A DNA stretch of 58,414 bases from Clostridiaceae bacterium (GCA_902363625.1 CABJAS010000011.1:1-58414), one strand, 5' to 3'. Counted from the stretch's first letter, positions 15,957-24,121 are shown. Numbers and translations are program-made. The notes: generated from the letters alone by a model not told the origin.

Positions 15957-18167
15957 ATGAAGATGAAAACTAAATCCGTTTTTATTGTTTTATCTATTCT
16001 TTCTGCAATTGGGATATTAGTCGCCTCATTTATTTTCATTGATGGTGTTAAATCATTGCTTTGGGATAAATCTGTGACAGATATTTTAGAAGTGACAGAG
16101 CAGGGGAAACATGCATTAGATACATTTATAGATAAGGATTATGATACGCTTCATCTGTTTGCCAGCGAGTTAAGCGAGGTGGATTCCACAGATCAGGCTT
16201 CTATCCAGCGAATATTAAATATATTTGATGATGATACAACGTCTTTTTATTGTGTTAATTTAGATACAGGTGAATTGTATTCAGATAATATGGATATATC
16301 GGCAGCAGATGAAGAACGGCGTCAGGAATTTTTGGAAATGAAACCTAGTGGCATTAGAGAACCGTTTTACGATGGTTATACAGGCGTTCGTTCGATAGGG
16401 GTTTATGAGCAGTTTACGTTTGCTGATGGAACTCATGGATTGGTACAGAAAACAAGATCAGTAAAATCTATACGAGATCATTTCACTTTATCGTTTTATA
16501 ACAATACCGGATTTTCTTATATTATTAATTTAGACGGAGATGTATTAATCCGTTCTTTACATAAAAACAGTAATCGTACCATTCAAAACTTATTTGATAT
16601 GATTAATATGGAGGGAAATAATGAGGCACTTAGTTCTGAGGTTAAAGAACAACTATCATTAAAACGTTCCGGTGCGGCTCAATTTTTCTATAAGGGTGAG
16701 AATTATATCTTTACCTATGTCCCTATGGAGAATGGTGATGACTGGTATGTTGTATCTATTATTCCGAGTCAGGTTGTGATGAAACAAGCGAATACAATCA
16801 TTGATCGGACAATGAGACTGTGTATTTTTATTATGATTTGCTTGGCTGTATTGGGTTATTTTTATCATCAAAACTCTGCAAAGCATAAGAAAAAAATTGA
16901 AAAACTGGCTTTTTATGATCAACTGACAGGATTATATCGTTATGAAAAATTTTTGATTGACGGTGAAGCACGCCTAAGCAGCGGGGATATGGATATTGCC
17001 GTTCTTTATATAGATATTCTCGGTTTTAAATTATTGAATGATATTGAAGGGTATAATTATGGGGATACAGTATTAAAATATATGGCAGATGTGTTGAGGC
17101 AAATTTCACATTCCAAAGATATTAGCTGTCGTATATCGGGAGATGATTTCTTATTGATGATTGAATATAAAAAAAGAGAAGATATTCCGAAATTATGTCA
17201 AAACATTATTAATCAAGTAGAGAGTGGGTTTGATCAGGAAAAGAAATTTAAAGTACGCATAGGTATATGTCTGGTTGAGGATGCTAGAGAAACGAATATC
17301 AATGGAATTATTGATCGAGCAAAGATGGCGCAGACAAGGGTTAAAGAGGATTCCAGTATCTCTTATCAATTCTATAATAAAACAATGCGAGAAGCATTGC
17401 TGCGTGATGCCCAAATGGAACAAAGTATGATGCAGGCCTTGGATAATGGTGAGTTTATTTATATGATTCAGCCTAAATATTCATTAGACGGAACAAGGAT
17501 TTTGGGTGGAGAAGCGCTGGTTCGCTGGCAAAAGCCTGATGGTCAGTTCATTAGTCCGGGAGAATTTATTCCGTTATTTGAGCGTAACGGTTTTATTCGT
17601 CAGCTGGATGAATATGTATTCATGAAAGTGTGTGAAGATTTACATAACCGTATTCAAAAGAAACAGAAGATTGTACCTATTTCGGTCAATGTATCACGTG
17701 TTCATTTATATTCAGAAAACTTTGCAGAGCGTTATAACACAATTAAAAATATGTATGAAATTCCTGATAACCTGATTGAACTAGAATTGACAGAAAGTAT
17801 TCTTTTGGAAAATACTAAAGAAATATTTGGTATCTTGGAACAGCTGAAAAAATATGGCTTCTTATGTTCTAACGATGATTTTGGGTCTGGCTATTCTTCT
17901 TTAAACACGTTAAAGGATTTGCCGGTTGATATTGTGAAATTAGATAAAGTATTCTTTGATCAAAGTGATCATCAGGATCGTAAAATTGTGATTCTAAAGA
18001 GTATGATTGACATGGCAAAACAGCTTTATATGAAAGTTGTGGCAGAAGGCATAGAAGAGGATGAGCAGCTGGAAATGCTGAAAAATACAGGGTGTGATAT
18101 GGTTCAGGGATTTATCTATTCAAAACCATGTGTCATTGATGATTTTTATCAGCACCTCGAAAAATAA
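15957..18167 (+). CDS. Membrane Cache-GGDEF-EAL c-di-GMP signalling protein
   Basis: 736 residues. A first membrane helix (about 8-30) and a second (about 278-298) enclose an extracytoplasmic Cache-like sensor. A GGDEF domain follows (FYDQLTGLYRYEKF) whose active-site motif is SGDDF at 394-398, an aspartate replacing the conserved glutamate. The EAL domain starts with EAL at 519-521 and keeps NVSRVH, ELTES, NDDFGSGYSS, DIVKLDK, VAEGIE and the QG of MVQGF, that is the metal and catalytic residues of a phosphodiesterase. The likely activity is therefore c-di-GMP breakdown with a weakened cyclase domain. Transcribed with the upstream solute-binding lipoprotein. Confidence 0.88.
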   Translation: MKMKTKSVFIVLSILSAIGILVASFIFIDGVKSLLWDKSVTDILEVTEQGKHALDTFIDKDYDTLHLFASELSEVDSTDQASIQRILNIFDDDTTSFYCVNLDTGELYSDNMDISAADEERRQEFLEMKPSGIREPFYDGYTGVRSIGVYEQFTFADGTHGLVQKTRSVKSIRDHFTLSFYNNTGFSYIINLDGDVLIRSLHKNSNRTIQNLFDMINMEGNNEALSSEVKEQLSLKRSGAAQFFYKGENYIFTYVPMENGDDWYVVSIIPSQVVMKQANTIIDRTMRLCIFIMICLAVLGYFYHQNSAKHKKKIEKLAFYDQLTGLYRYEKFLIDGEARLSSGDMDIAVLYIDILGFKLLNDIEGYNYGDTVLKYMADVLRQISHSKDISCRISGDDFLLMIEYKKREDIPKLCQNIINQVESGFDQEKKFKVRIGICLVEDARETNINGIIDRAKMAQTRVKEDSSISYQFYNKTMREALLRDAQMEQSMMQALDNGEFIYMIQPKYSLDGTRILGGEALVRWQKPDGQFISPGEFIPLFERNGFIRQLDEYVFMKVCEDLHNRIQKKQKIVPISVNVSRVHLYSENFAERYNTIKNMYEIPDNLIELELTESILLENTKEIFGILEQLKKYGFLCSNDDFGSGYSSLNTLKDLPVDIVKLDKVFFDQSDHQDRKIVILKSMIDMAKQLYMKVVAEGIEEDEQLEMLKNTGCDMVQGFIYSKPCVIDDFYQHLEK

Positions 18168-18172
18168 ATTAT

Positions 18173-18234
18173 AAAAAGCACCGTGTCTATTGGAGTTTTG
18201 AAGTGAACCAATAGCTAAGGTGCTTTTTATTTTA
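18173..18234 (+). terminator. Long nested terminator after the GGDEF-EAL gene
   Basis: Outer stem AAAAAGCACC / GGTGCTTTTT encloses a second perfect stem CTATTGG / CCAATAG, and a T-rich tail follows. It starts 5 bases after the stop codon. Confidence 0.8.
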
Positions 18235-18269
18235 TCTAAATGATCTATAAACAGGTTGCTGTAGAATGA

Positions 18270-18320
18270 AACAAAACACAGGAAGAAATAACCTGTATCC
18301 TTTAGGTATTCGTTCCTGTG
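18270..18320 (-). terminator. Terminator of the trigger-factor-like gene
   Basis: Minus-strand stem CACAGGAA / TTCCTGTG closes a 28-base interior containing a second short stem (ACCT/AGGT). TTTTGTTT follows on the minus strand. Confidence 0.7.
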
Positions 18321-18358
18321 AAGTTTAAATGTATTTATTAATTATCTATTAAAAATGA

Positions 18359-19309
18359 TTATTCGCTTACCTTTGCACTTTGAAGGACTAACTGACTTGC
18401 TTTCAAACGATTGAAGTCACGTTTTAAATCATCAGCTTGAATTCTTTCTAACACTTGTTCTTTTGTCATTTGATTTTGTTGAGCAATCATTTCAATTTGC
18501 TGATCTACTTCTTCATCGGTTGTCGAAATATTTTCAACACGAACGATTTCATCAATAATCAATTCAAATTTAGCTTGTTGTTTTGCAGAAGGCTCTAATT
18601 GTTGTTTCAAAGTTTCATCTGTCATTCCCATCATCTGCAGATATTGTTCTAACTGCATTCCTTGCTGAGCTAAATCCATTTTAATATGCTGGATATGTTG
18701 TTCCATTGCCTTTTGCATATCTTCTTCACTGACTTCAACATCACTTCCTTGAATTAATTGATCAAAAATAGTGTTTTCTACATTCGTTCTATAAGCTTGA
18801 TCATGTTGAGACTGGATATGGGCTTTCATTTGGTTTTTCAGATCCTCAACAGTGTTTGTTTCGGGAATATTTAAAGAAGTGACAAACTCATCGTTCAATT
18901 CAGATTCTTGTTTATTTTCGATTTTATGAAGCTTTACTTTAAATACAACATCTGCTCCGGCTAAATCAGCCATTCCGTAATTTTCCGGGAAAGTTAAATT
19001 TAAATCTCTTGTTTCTCCCTTTTTCATACCAATTAATTGTTCCTCAAAACCTGGAATAAACTGACCTGATCCGATTTCTAGTTGATGTCCTTCTGCTTTT
19101 CCGCCATCGAATGCGACACCATCTTTGAATCCTTCAAAATCGATTGTTGTCATATCACCATGAGCAACTTCACCGTCTTTTTCTACAAAAGTAGGACTTT
19201 GTGCTACCATTGCTTGAATTTGTTGATTAACTTCTTCTTCTGTTGCTGTTTGTTTTTCAATTTTAACTTCAATTCCTTTATATTGTGCTAATTTATTTAC
19301 TTTTCCCAT
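18359..19309 (-). CDS. Trigger factor-like chaperone/PPIase lacking the ribosome-binding domain
   Basis: 316 residues against about 430 for trigger factor. The sequence starts where the second domain of trigger factor does. An FKBP-type PPIase domain (GDMTTIDFEGFKDGVAFDGGKAEGHQLEIGSGQFIPGFEEQL within about 50-95, then KVKLHKIE) is followed by a glutamine-rich helical C-terminal chaperone domain (EEDMQKAMEQHI onward). The N-terminal ribosome-docking domain with its GFRxGxxP loop is absent, and the ATG has AAAGGAAC upstream, so this is a designed start and not a truncation. A free chaperone or isomerase is likely; partners are unknown. Confidence 0.85.
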   Translation of the reverse strand: MGKVNKLAQYKGIEVKIEKQTATEEEVNQQIQAMVAQSPTFVEKDGEVAHGDMTTIDFEGFKDGVAFDGGKAEGHQLEIGSGQFIPGFEEQLIGMKKGETRDLNLTFPENYGMADLAGADVVFKVKLHKIENKQESELNDEFVTSLNIPETNTVEDLKNQMKAHIQSQHDQAYRTNVENTIFDQLIQGSDVEVSEEDMQKAMEQHIQHIKMDLAQQGMQLEQYLQMMGMTDETLKQQLEPSAKQQAKFELIIDEIVRVENISTTDEEVDQQIEMIAQQNQMTKEQVLERIQADDLKRDFNRLKASQLVLQSAKVSE

Positions 19310-19507
19310 TGTTCTGTTCCTTTCAATTTCGTTATGTGCCTATTGTACCATATTGTAGGATATATAAGAATATTTTGTTGCTAAAAATAAAAAATATTCA
19401 ACTTTAGGGGATTAAAGTTAAATAGCGGTAAACATTTAGATAGACATAAAACATGGCTTGATGATATTATAGATATTAATGTGTATGAAAGAAAAGGAGG
19501 AGAGTTC

Positions 19508-20548
19508 ATGGAACCAAAGCATCAAAGAAGAGTCCGCTATAAAGGAACACATCCTAAACGTTATGATGAGAAATATAAAGAACTGAATCCGGAACTATAT
19601 CCTGAGACGATAGAGAAAGTAATTAAGAAGGGGAGTACGCCGGTAGGCATGCACTTATCTATCATGGTGAATGAAATCTTAGAGTTTTTGGATATTCAAG
19701 AAGGACAAATCGGATTGGATTGTACGTTAGGCTATGGCGGGCATACACTAAAAATGCTTGAACGTTTAAATCATACCGGTCATTTGTATGCGTTGGATAT
19801 TGACCCGATTGAAAGTGTGAAAACAAAAGAACGTTTGTTAAATAAAGGCTATGGGGAAGATGTTCTGACGATTAAGCATTGTAACTTCAAGAATATCGAT
19901 TTTATATCCAGAGAAGTGGGATTGTTTGATTTTGTTTTAGCTGATCTTGGTGTATCTTCAATGCAGATTGATAACCCTGAGCGGGGATTTTCATATAAGA
20001 AAGAAGGACCGTTAGATCTAAGACTAAATCCTCAAAAAGGAATACCGGCATCACAAAGGCTGAAGGAATTAAACAAAGCCCAGCTAGAACAGCTTCTGAT
20101 AGAGAATTCCGATGAGCCATATGCAAAAGAAATCGCCGGAAATATTGACTCTTATTTAAAAGCAGGGCAGCCTATTGAGACGACAACACAACTGTATAAA
20201 ATCATCGAAAAGAGCTTATCTTTTATTTCGGGCAAGGAAAGAAAAGAAGCAGTAAAAAAATCTGCTGCTAGAGTATTTCAAGCTCTTCGTATTGAAGTGA
20301 ACAGTGAATTTGATGTTCTCCATGAGTTTATGGAAAAGCTGCCTTTTATTTTAAAACCGGGAGGAAAAGCGGCTATTTTGACCTTTCATTCCGGAGAAGA
20401 CCGTATCGTGAAAAAAGCATTTAAGGAAATGAAAAATTTGGGAATTTACAGCGACGTGGCGAGAGAAGTGATCCGTCCCAGCAAAGAAGAATGCCGCATT
20501 AATTCTCGCGCTAAGTCCACTAAAATGAGATGGGCGATTAAAGCATAG
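19508..20548 (+). CDS. rsmH: 16S rRNA m4C1402 methyltransferase RsmH (extended form)
   Basis: 346 residues. After a basic N-terminal extension of about 50 residues, the class I methyltransferase core begins GMHLSIMVNEIL, then LDCTLGYGGHTLKML (SAM-binding loop), YALDIDP, ADLGVSSMQIDNPERGFSY, PLDLR, and near the end ILTFHSGEDRIVKKAF and NSRAKSTKMRW, all family signatures. It N4-methylates C1402 of 16S rRNA. It stands alone, whereas RsmH is usually in the division/cell wall cluster, so it may be a second paralogue. The ATG at 19508 has AGGAGG 7 bases upstream. Confidence 0.9.
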   Translation: MEPKHQRRVRYKGTHPKRYDEKYKELNPELYPETIEKVIKKGSTPVGMHLSIMVNEILEFLDIQEGQIGLDCTLGYGGHTLKMLERLNHTGHLYALDIDPIESVKTKERLLNKGYGEDVLTIKHCNFKNIDFISREVGLFDFVLADLGVSSMQIDNPERGFSYKKEGPLDLRLNPQKGIPASQRLKELNKAQLEQLLIENSDEPYAKEIAGNIDSYLKAGQPIETTTQLYKIIEKSLSFISGKERKEAVKKSAARVFQALRIEVNSEFDVLHEFMEKLPFILKPGGKAAILTFHSGEDRIVKKAFKEMKNLGIYSDVAREVIRPSKEECRINSRAKSTKMRWAIKA

Positions 20549-20562
20549 AATGATATATTAAA

Positions 20563-20600
20563 AATTGTGTCGGCAATATATTAGCGGCACAATTTTTATT
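20563..20600 (+). terminator. rsmH terminator
   Basis: Stem ATTGTGTCG / CGGCACAAT (one G-U pair) followed by TTTTATTTTCC, 15 bases after the rsmH stop codon. Confidence 0.75.
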
Positions 20601-20614
20601 TTCCTTATTTGTGT

Positions 20615-20646
20615 ATAAAAAATCTCAAACCCTATAGGATTTGAGA
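20615..20646 (-). terminator. Terminator of the six-tRNA array
   Basis: Minus-strand stem TCTCAAA / TTTGAGA with inner pairing, followed by TTTTTTAT, 13 bases after the tRNA-Leu CCA end. Confidence 0.8.
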
Positions 20647-20659
20647 CTCTATTGTAATT

Positions 20660-20743
20660 TGGTGCGGGTGACAGGACTTGAACCTGCATGCCATAGGCGC
20701 TAGATCCTAAGTCTAGTGCGTCTGCCAGTTTCGCCACACCCGC
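20660..20743 (-). tRNA. tRNA-Leu (UAG)
   Basis: Class II tRNA of 84 bases including encoded CCA. Acceptor stem GCGGGTG / CACCCGC, anticodon loop CTTAGGA giving UAG, and T-arm GGTTCAAGTCC are all visible. Last tRNA of the array. Confidence 0.95.
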
Positions 20744-20764
20744 ATGATGTATATTAAATTAAAA

Positions 20765-20840
20765 TGGTGACCCGCAGGCGACTCGAACGCCTGACCCTCT
20801 GATTAAAAGTCAGATGCTCTACCGACTGAGCTAGCGGGTC
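20765..20840 (-). tRNA. tRNA-Lys (UUU)
   Basis: 76 bases with encoded CCA. Acceptor GACCCGC / GCGGGTC, D-arm TAGCTCAGTCGGTAGAGC, and anticodon loop CTTTTAA giving UUU. Confidence 0.95.
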
Positions 20841-20848
20841 ATTTAATA

Positions 20849-20924
<76 letters not shown>

Positions 20925-20932
20925 AAAAAAAA

Positions 20933-21008
20933 TGGTGGAGGTTAACGGGCTCGAACCGCTGACCCTCTGCTTGTAAGGCAGATGCTCTCCCAACTGAGCT
21001 AAACCTCC
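20933..21008 (-). tRNA. tRNA-Val (UAC)
   Basis: 76 bases with encoded CCA. Acceptor GGAGGTT / AACCTCC and anticodon loop CTTACAA giving UAC. Confidence 0.95.
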
Positions 21009-21014
21009 GAAAAA

Positions 21015-21090
21015 TGGTGACCTGTACGGGATTCGAACCCGTGAATGCATGCGTGAAAGGCATGTGAGTTAACCGTTTCTCCAACAGGCC
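21015..21090 (-). tRNA. tRNA-Glu (UUC), copy 1
   Basis: 76 bases with encoded CCA. Anticodon loop CTTTCAC gives UUC. The acceptor stem GGCCTGT / ACAGGTC differs from copy 2 by a compensated T-A versus C-G pair. Confidence 0.95.
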
Positions 21091-21093
21091 ACA

Positions 21094-21169
21094 TGGCGCT
21101 TGAAGTAGGACTCGAACCTACGACCGATCGGTTAACAGCCGATTGCTCTACCAACTGAGCTATTCAAGC
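21094..21169 (-). tRNA. tRNA-Asn (GUU), copy 1
   Basis: 76 bases with encoded CCA. Acceptor GCTTGAA / TTCAAGC, discriminator G, anticodon loop CTGTTAA giving GUU. First tRNA of the six-gene array. Confidence 0.95.
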
Positions 21170-21186
21170 ATTTCCAGTGCTTTTAA

Positions 21187-21215
21187 ATAATAGCATGGAT
21201 GAAACCTAATTGCAA
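21187..21215 (-). promoter_or_regulatory. Promoter of the six-tRNA array
   Basis: Minus-strand TTGCAA, 17-base spacer, TATTAT, 18 bases before tRNA-Asn copy 1. It shares a GTGTTGCA core with the promoter of the second array. Confidence 0.8.
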
Positions 21216-21223
21216 CACTTTTT

Positions 21224-21304
21224 TTACATTTGTGCTAAAACTAGTAACATTCCGGCAATAAACATCACCGCAAAGATAATATTCTTCTCTAATTCGGCTG
21301 TCAT
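21224..21304 (-). CDS. 26-residue membrane microprotein between tRNA arrays
   Basis: A minus-strand ATG at 21304, with AAAGGGGG 7 bases upstream, opens a 26-codon frame. The product has a short acidic/basic N-terminus (MTAELEKN) and then one hydrophobic helix (IIFAVMFIAGMLLVLA). A promoter-like TTGTTA, 17-base spacer, TATATG lies at 21321-21349. The gene stops 9 bases before the -35 of the downstream tRNA promoter with no terminator between, so its transcript probably runs into the tRNAs. Family not recognised. Evidence is the strong ribosome binding site, the promoter and the hydrophobic profile. Confidence 0.55.
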   Translation of the reverse strand: MTAELEKNIIFAVMFIAGMLLVLAQM

Positions 21305-21320
21305 CGTGAATCCCCCTTTA

Positions 21321-21349
21321 CATATACTATACATTAATATCTTTAACAA
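21321..21349 (-). promoter_or_regulatory. Promoter of the 26-residue microprotein
   Basis: Minus-strand TTGTTA, 17-base spacer, TATATG, then AAAGGGGG before the start codon. Confidence 0.5.
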
Positions 21350-21399
21350 TTTTTAAAGAAATTATTAAAAATTTTAAAATAATAGTTATGTACCCCCGT

Positions 21400-21426
21400 G
21401 CAAAAATAAAAACGTTGTTCCCAACG
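21400..21426 (-). terminator. Terminator of the Asn-Glu tRNA pair
   Basis: Minus-strand stem CGTTG-GGAA-CAACG followed by TTTTTATTTTT, 12 bases after the tRNA-Glu CCA end. Confidence 0.85.
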
Positions 21427-21437
21427 CTGATTTTAAA

Positions 21438-21513
21438 TGGTGACCCGTACGGGATTCGAACCCGTGAATGCATGCGTGAAAGGCATGTGAGTTAACCGTT
21501 TCTCCAACGGGCC
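21438..21513 (-). tRNA. tRNA-Glu (UUC), copy 2
   Basis: 76 bases with encoded CCA. Same anticodon loop CTTTCAC as copy 1. The acceptor stem is GGCCCGT / ACGGGTC. Confidence 0.95.
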
Positions 21514-21518
21514 ACTTA

Positions 21519-21594
21519 TGGCGCTTGAAGTAGGACTCGAACCTACGACCGATCGGTTAACAGCCGATTGCTCTACCAACTGAGCTATTCAAGC
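21519..21594 (-). tRNA. tRNA-Asn (GUU), copy 2
   Basis: 76 bases, apparently identical to copy 1 at 21094-21169, with encoded CCA and discriminator G. Confidence 0.95.
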
Positions 21595-21611
21595 ATTTCT
21601 AATGCCTACTT

Positions 21612-21640
21612 ATAATATCATGACATAATTATAAATGCAA
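21612..21640 (-). promoter_or_regulatory. Promoter of the Asn-Glu tRNA pair
   Basis: Minus-strand TTGCAT, 17-base spacer, TATTAT, 18 bases before tRNA-Asn copy 2. It has the same architecture as the promoter of the six-tRNA array. Confidence 0.8.
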
Positions 21641-21718
21641 CACTTTTTATTACTTTTTTTATACTTGACCAGTTCATCGGATTATGGCACTATAAAGCCA
21701 TAAAAAGAAGGTGAAATA

Positions 21719-22648
21719 ATGACACTGCAGCAATTAAAATATATTCTTACAACAGCCAAATGCGGCTCTATTAATGAAGCAGCAAAATCGCTGTTTATTT
21801 CACAGCCCAGTTTATCCAATGCCATAAAAGAATTAGAGGATGAACTGGCCATCACTATTTTTCAAAGAACGAATAAAGGGATTCATTTATCGGAAGAGGG
21901 GATTGAGTTTTTAAGCTATGCCAAACAGGTCTATGAACAGGTCGAGCTGTTAGAAAGCCGCTATCATAATAAAAAACTGTTTCCTCAGCATTTCTCGGTA
22001 TCTGCCCAGCATTATGCGTTTGCGGTGAATGCTTTTGTCGAGCTGGTAGAAAAATATGCCAATAATGAATATGAATTTACTTTGCGGGAAACACGAACCT
22101 ATGAGATCATTGATGATTTAAAGAACCTGAGAAGTGAAGTGGGGGTACTCTATTTAAATGCTTTTAATGAAAAAGTAATTCGAAAACTAATAAAAGAGGC
22201 TTCATTAGAGTTTCATCCCTTATTTTTAGCTTCGGCTCATGTTTTTATCAGTGCTATGCATCCTCTTGCTTCCAAAGATAAAATAACTCTGGAAGATTTA
22301 GAAGAGTATCCTTATTTATCTTTTGAACAGGGCGAATATAATTCTTTTCATTTTTCTGAAGAAATTCTCAGTACAATCTCCAGAAAAAAGAATATTAAAG
22401 TCAGTGACCGTGCTACCTTATTTAATCTCTTAATTGGATTGAACGGATACACGATTTCTACCGGAGTATTAAGTTCGGATTTAAATGGCAACAGTATTAT
22501 TGCAGTGCCTTTAGAAATAGAAGACAAGCTGTCCGTAGGGTATCTGACACATAAGAATATGACTCTATCTAAATTAGCGGTCGAATATATCGAACGTTTA
22601 AAAGCAGTCATTGAAAATGAAATTACAAATAAAAATTCACAGATTTAA
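21719..22648 (+). CDS. LysR family transcriptional regulator
   Basis: 309 residues. The N-terminal winged helix-turn-helix is clear (MTLQQLKYILTTAKCGSINEAAKSLFISQPSLSNAIKELEDEL within residues 1-43, then IFQRTNKGIHLSEEG), followed by a substrate-binding domain of the LysR type. An AAGGTG site precedes the ATG. It is monocistronic, converges on glmM and shares a terminator with it. No divergent partner gene is available, because the upstream neighbour is a tRNA promoter, so the target is unknown. Confidence 0.9.
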   Translation: MTLQQLKYILTTAKCGSINEAAKSLFISQPSLSNAIKELEDELAITIFQRTNKGIHLSEEGIEFLSYAKQVYEQVELLESRYHNKKLFPQHFSVSAQHYAFAVNAFVELVEKYANNEYEFTLRETRTYEIIDDLKNLRSEVGVLYLNAFNEKVIRKLIKEASLEFHPLFLASAHVFISAMHPLASKDKITLEDLEEYPYLSFEQGEYNSFHFSEEILSTISRKKNIKVSDRATLFNLLIGLNGYTISTGVLSSDLNGNSIIAVPLEIEDKLSVGYLTHKNMTLSKLAVEYIERLKAVIENEITNKNSQI

Positions 22649-22668
22649 TGATCTGCGAATTTTTTTAT
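22631..22668. terminator. Bidirectional terminator (lysR / glmM)
   Basis: Stem AAATTCACAGAT / ATCTGCGAATTT with one mismatch, loop TTAATG, T-tracts on both strands. It overlaps the end of the lysR gene. Confidence 0.8.
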
Positions 22669-24012
22669 TTAAGCTAAATGTCCTTTGTTTTTAATGACTT
22701 CAATCACTTCAGTAACATATTTTTGACAAATATCATCGGTTTCTGCTTCTACCATGACACGGATTACCGGTTCAGTTCCACTTTCACGAAGTAAAATACG
22801 TCCATTGTCCCCTAAAGCTTTGCTGACACGATCGACAGCTGCTTGAACATCGGCATCTTCTCTTGCGGCCGGTTTGCTTTTTACTTTAACGTTCTTTAAT
22901 AATTGCGGATAAATTGTGACAGGTTCAATTAATTGAGCCAATGTTTTCTTTGTTTCTACAATAGTTTCCATGACCTTCAATGAAGTTAAGATCCCATCAC
23001 CCGTTGTTGCATGTTTAGAGAAGATAATATGACCGGATTGTTCTCCACCGATGCAGTGACCGTTGTTTACCATATTTTCATACACGTATTTATCGCCAAC
23101 GGCAGTCTTTTCATAACTGATATTTAATTCATCAAGTGCTTTGTATAAACCAAGATTAGACATGATTGTTGTAACGATTGTATCGTTGATTAAGTCGCCA
23201 TGCTGTTTCATATAGGTACCACAGACATAAAGAATTAAATCTCCGTCAATTACACGTCCGAACTCATCAACAGCGATACAGCGGTCTGCATCTCCGTCGT
23301 AAGCAAACCCGACATCTAAACCGTTGTCACGAACAAATTGCTGTAAGACTTCAATGTGAGTAGAGCCACAGTTTGTATTAATATTTAATCCGTCAGGATC
23401 ATTATTGATGACATAGGTTTTAGCTCCTAAAGCATCAAATACAGATTTAGCGATAGCGCTGGCACTTCCGTTAGCTAAATCCAAGCCAACTTTGAAGTTT
23501 TTAAATGAACGTGTTGGAATCGTCATTAAATAACCAATATAACGGTTTCTTCCCATTGAATAATCAACAGTTCTTCCGATGTTTTCTTTTGTAGCAAAAG
23601 GAATTTCTTCACATTCACCATCAATATAGCGTTCAATTAATTCTTCAACTTCAGCTTCTAATTTCGCTCCGTTAGAATTAATAACTTTAATTCCGTTATC
23701 ATAGAAAGGGTTGTGAGATGCACTAATCATAATTCCTGCATCAAAATCTTCGCTTCTTACCACGTAAGAAACAGAAGGGGTTGTTGTTACGTGCAGCAGA
23801 TAAACATCTGCTCCGCTAGCTGTCAGTCCGGCTACTAAAGAATATTCAAACATATAGCTTGATCTTCTTGTATCTTTTCCGATGACAATTTTAGCTTTCT
23901 TTTCTTTACCGTAGTACCACCCTAAATAGCGTCCTACTTTATATGCATGTTCCACAGTTAAATCAACGTTTGCTTCACCGCGGAATCCATCTGTTCCAAA
24001 ATATTTTCCCAT
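22669..24012 (-). CDS. glmM: Phosphoglucosamine mutase
   Basis: 447 residues. It converts glucosamine-6-phosphate to glucosamine-1-phosphate for UDP-GlcNAc synthesis. Marks are MGKYFGTDGFRGEANV, the phosphoserine loop GIMISASHNPFYDNG, the metal-binding DGDADRC, GGEQSGHIIF and LRESGTEPVIRVMVE. I use the ATG at 24012, with AAAGGAG 7 bases upstream; the frame is open for another 21 codons but without a site. It is divergent from glmS, which makes its substrate. The shared upstream region holds the glmS ribozyme. Confidence 0.96.
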   Translation of the reverse strand: MGKYFGTDGFRGEANVDLTVEHAYKVGRYLGWYYGKEKKAKIVIGKDTRRSSYMFEYSLVAGLTASGADVYLLHVTTTPSVSYVVRSEDFDAGIMISASHNPFYDNGIKVINSNGAKLEAEVEELIERYIDGECEEIPFATKENIGRTVDYSMGRNRYIGYLMTIPTRSFKNFKVGLDLANGSASAIAKSVFDALGAKTYVINNDPDGLNINTNCGSTHIEVLQQFVRDNGLDVGFAYDGDADRCIAVDEFGRVIDGDLILYVCGTYMKQHGDLINDTIVTTIMSNLGLYKALDELNISYEKTAVGDKYVYENMVNNGHCIGGEQSGHIIFSKHATTGDGILTSLKVMETIVETKKTLAQLIEPVTIYPQLLKNVKVKSKPAAREDADVQAAVDRVSKALGDNGRILLRESGTEPVIRVMVEAETDDICQKYVTEVIEVIKNKGHLA

Positions 24013-24121
24013 TGGACAATCTCCTTTTTTATTTTCTATAACATTATAATACCATAAGTCACATAATATTTTCAAATTATGATAATTCTATGATATAGGT
24101 GGCTTTAAAATAAAAAATTCG

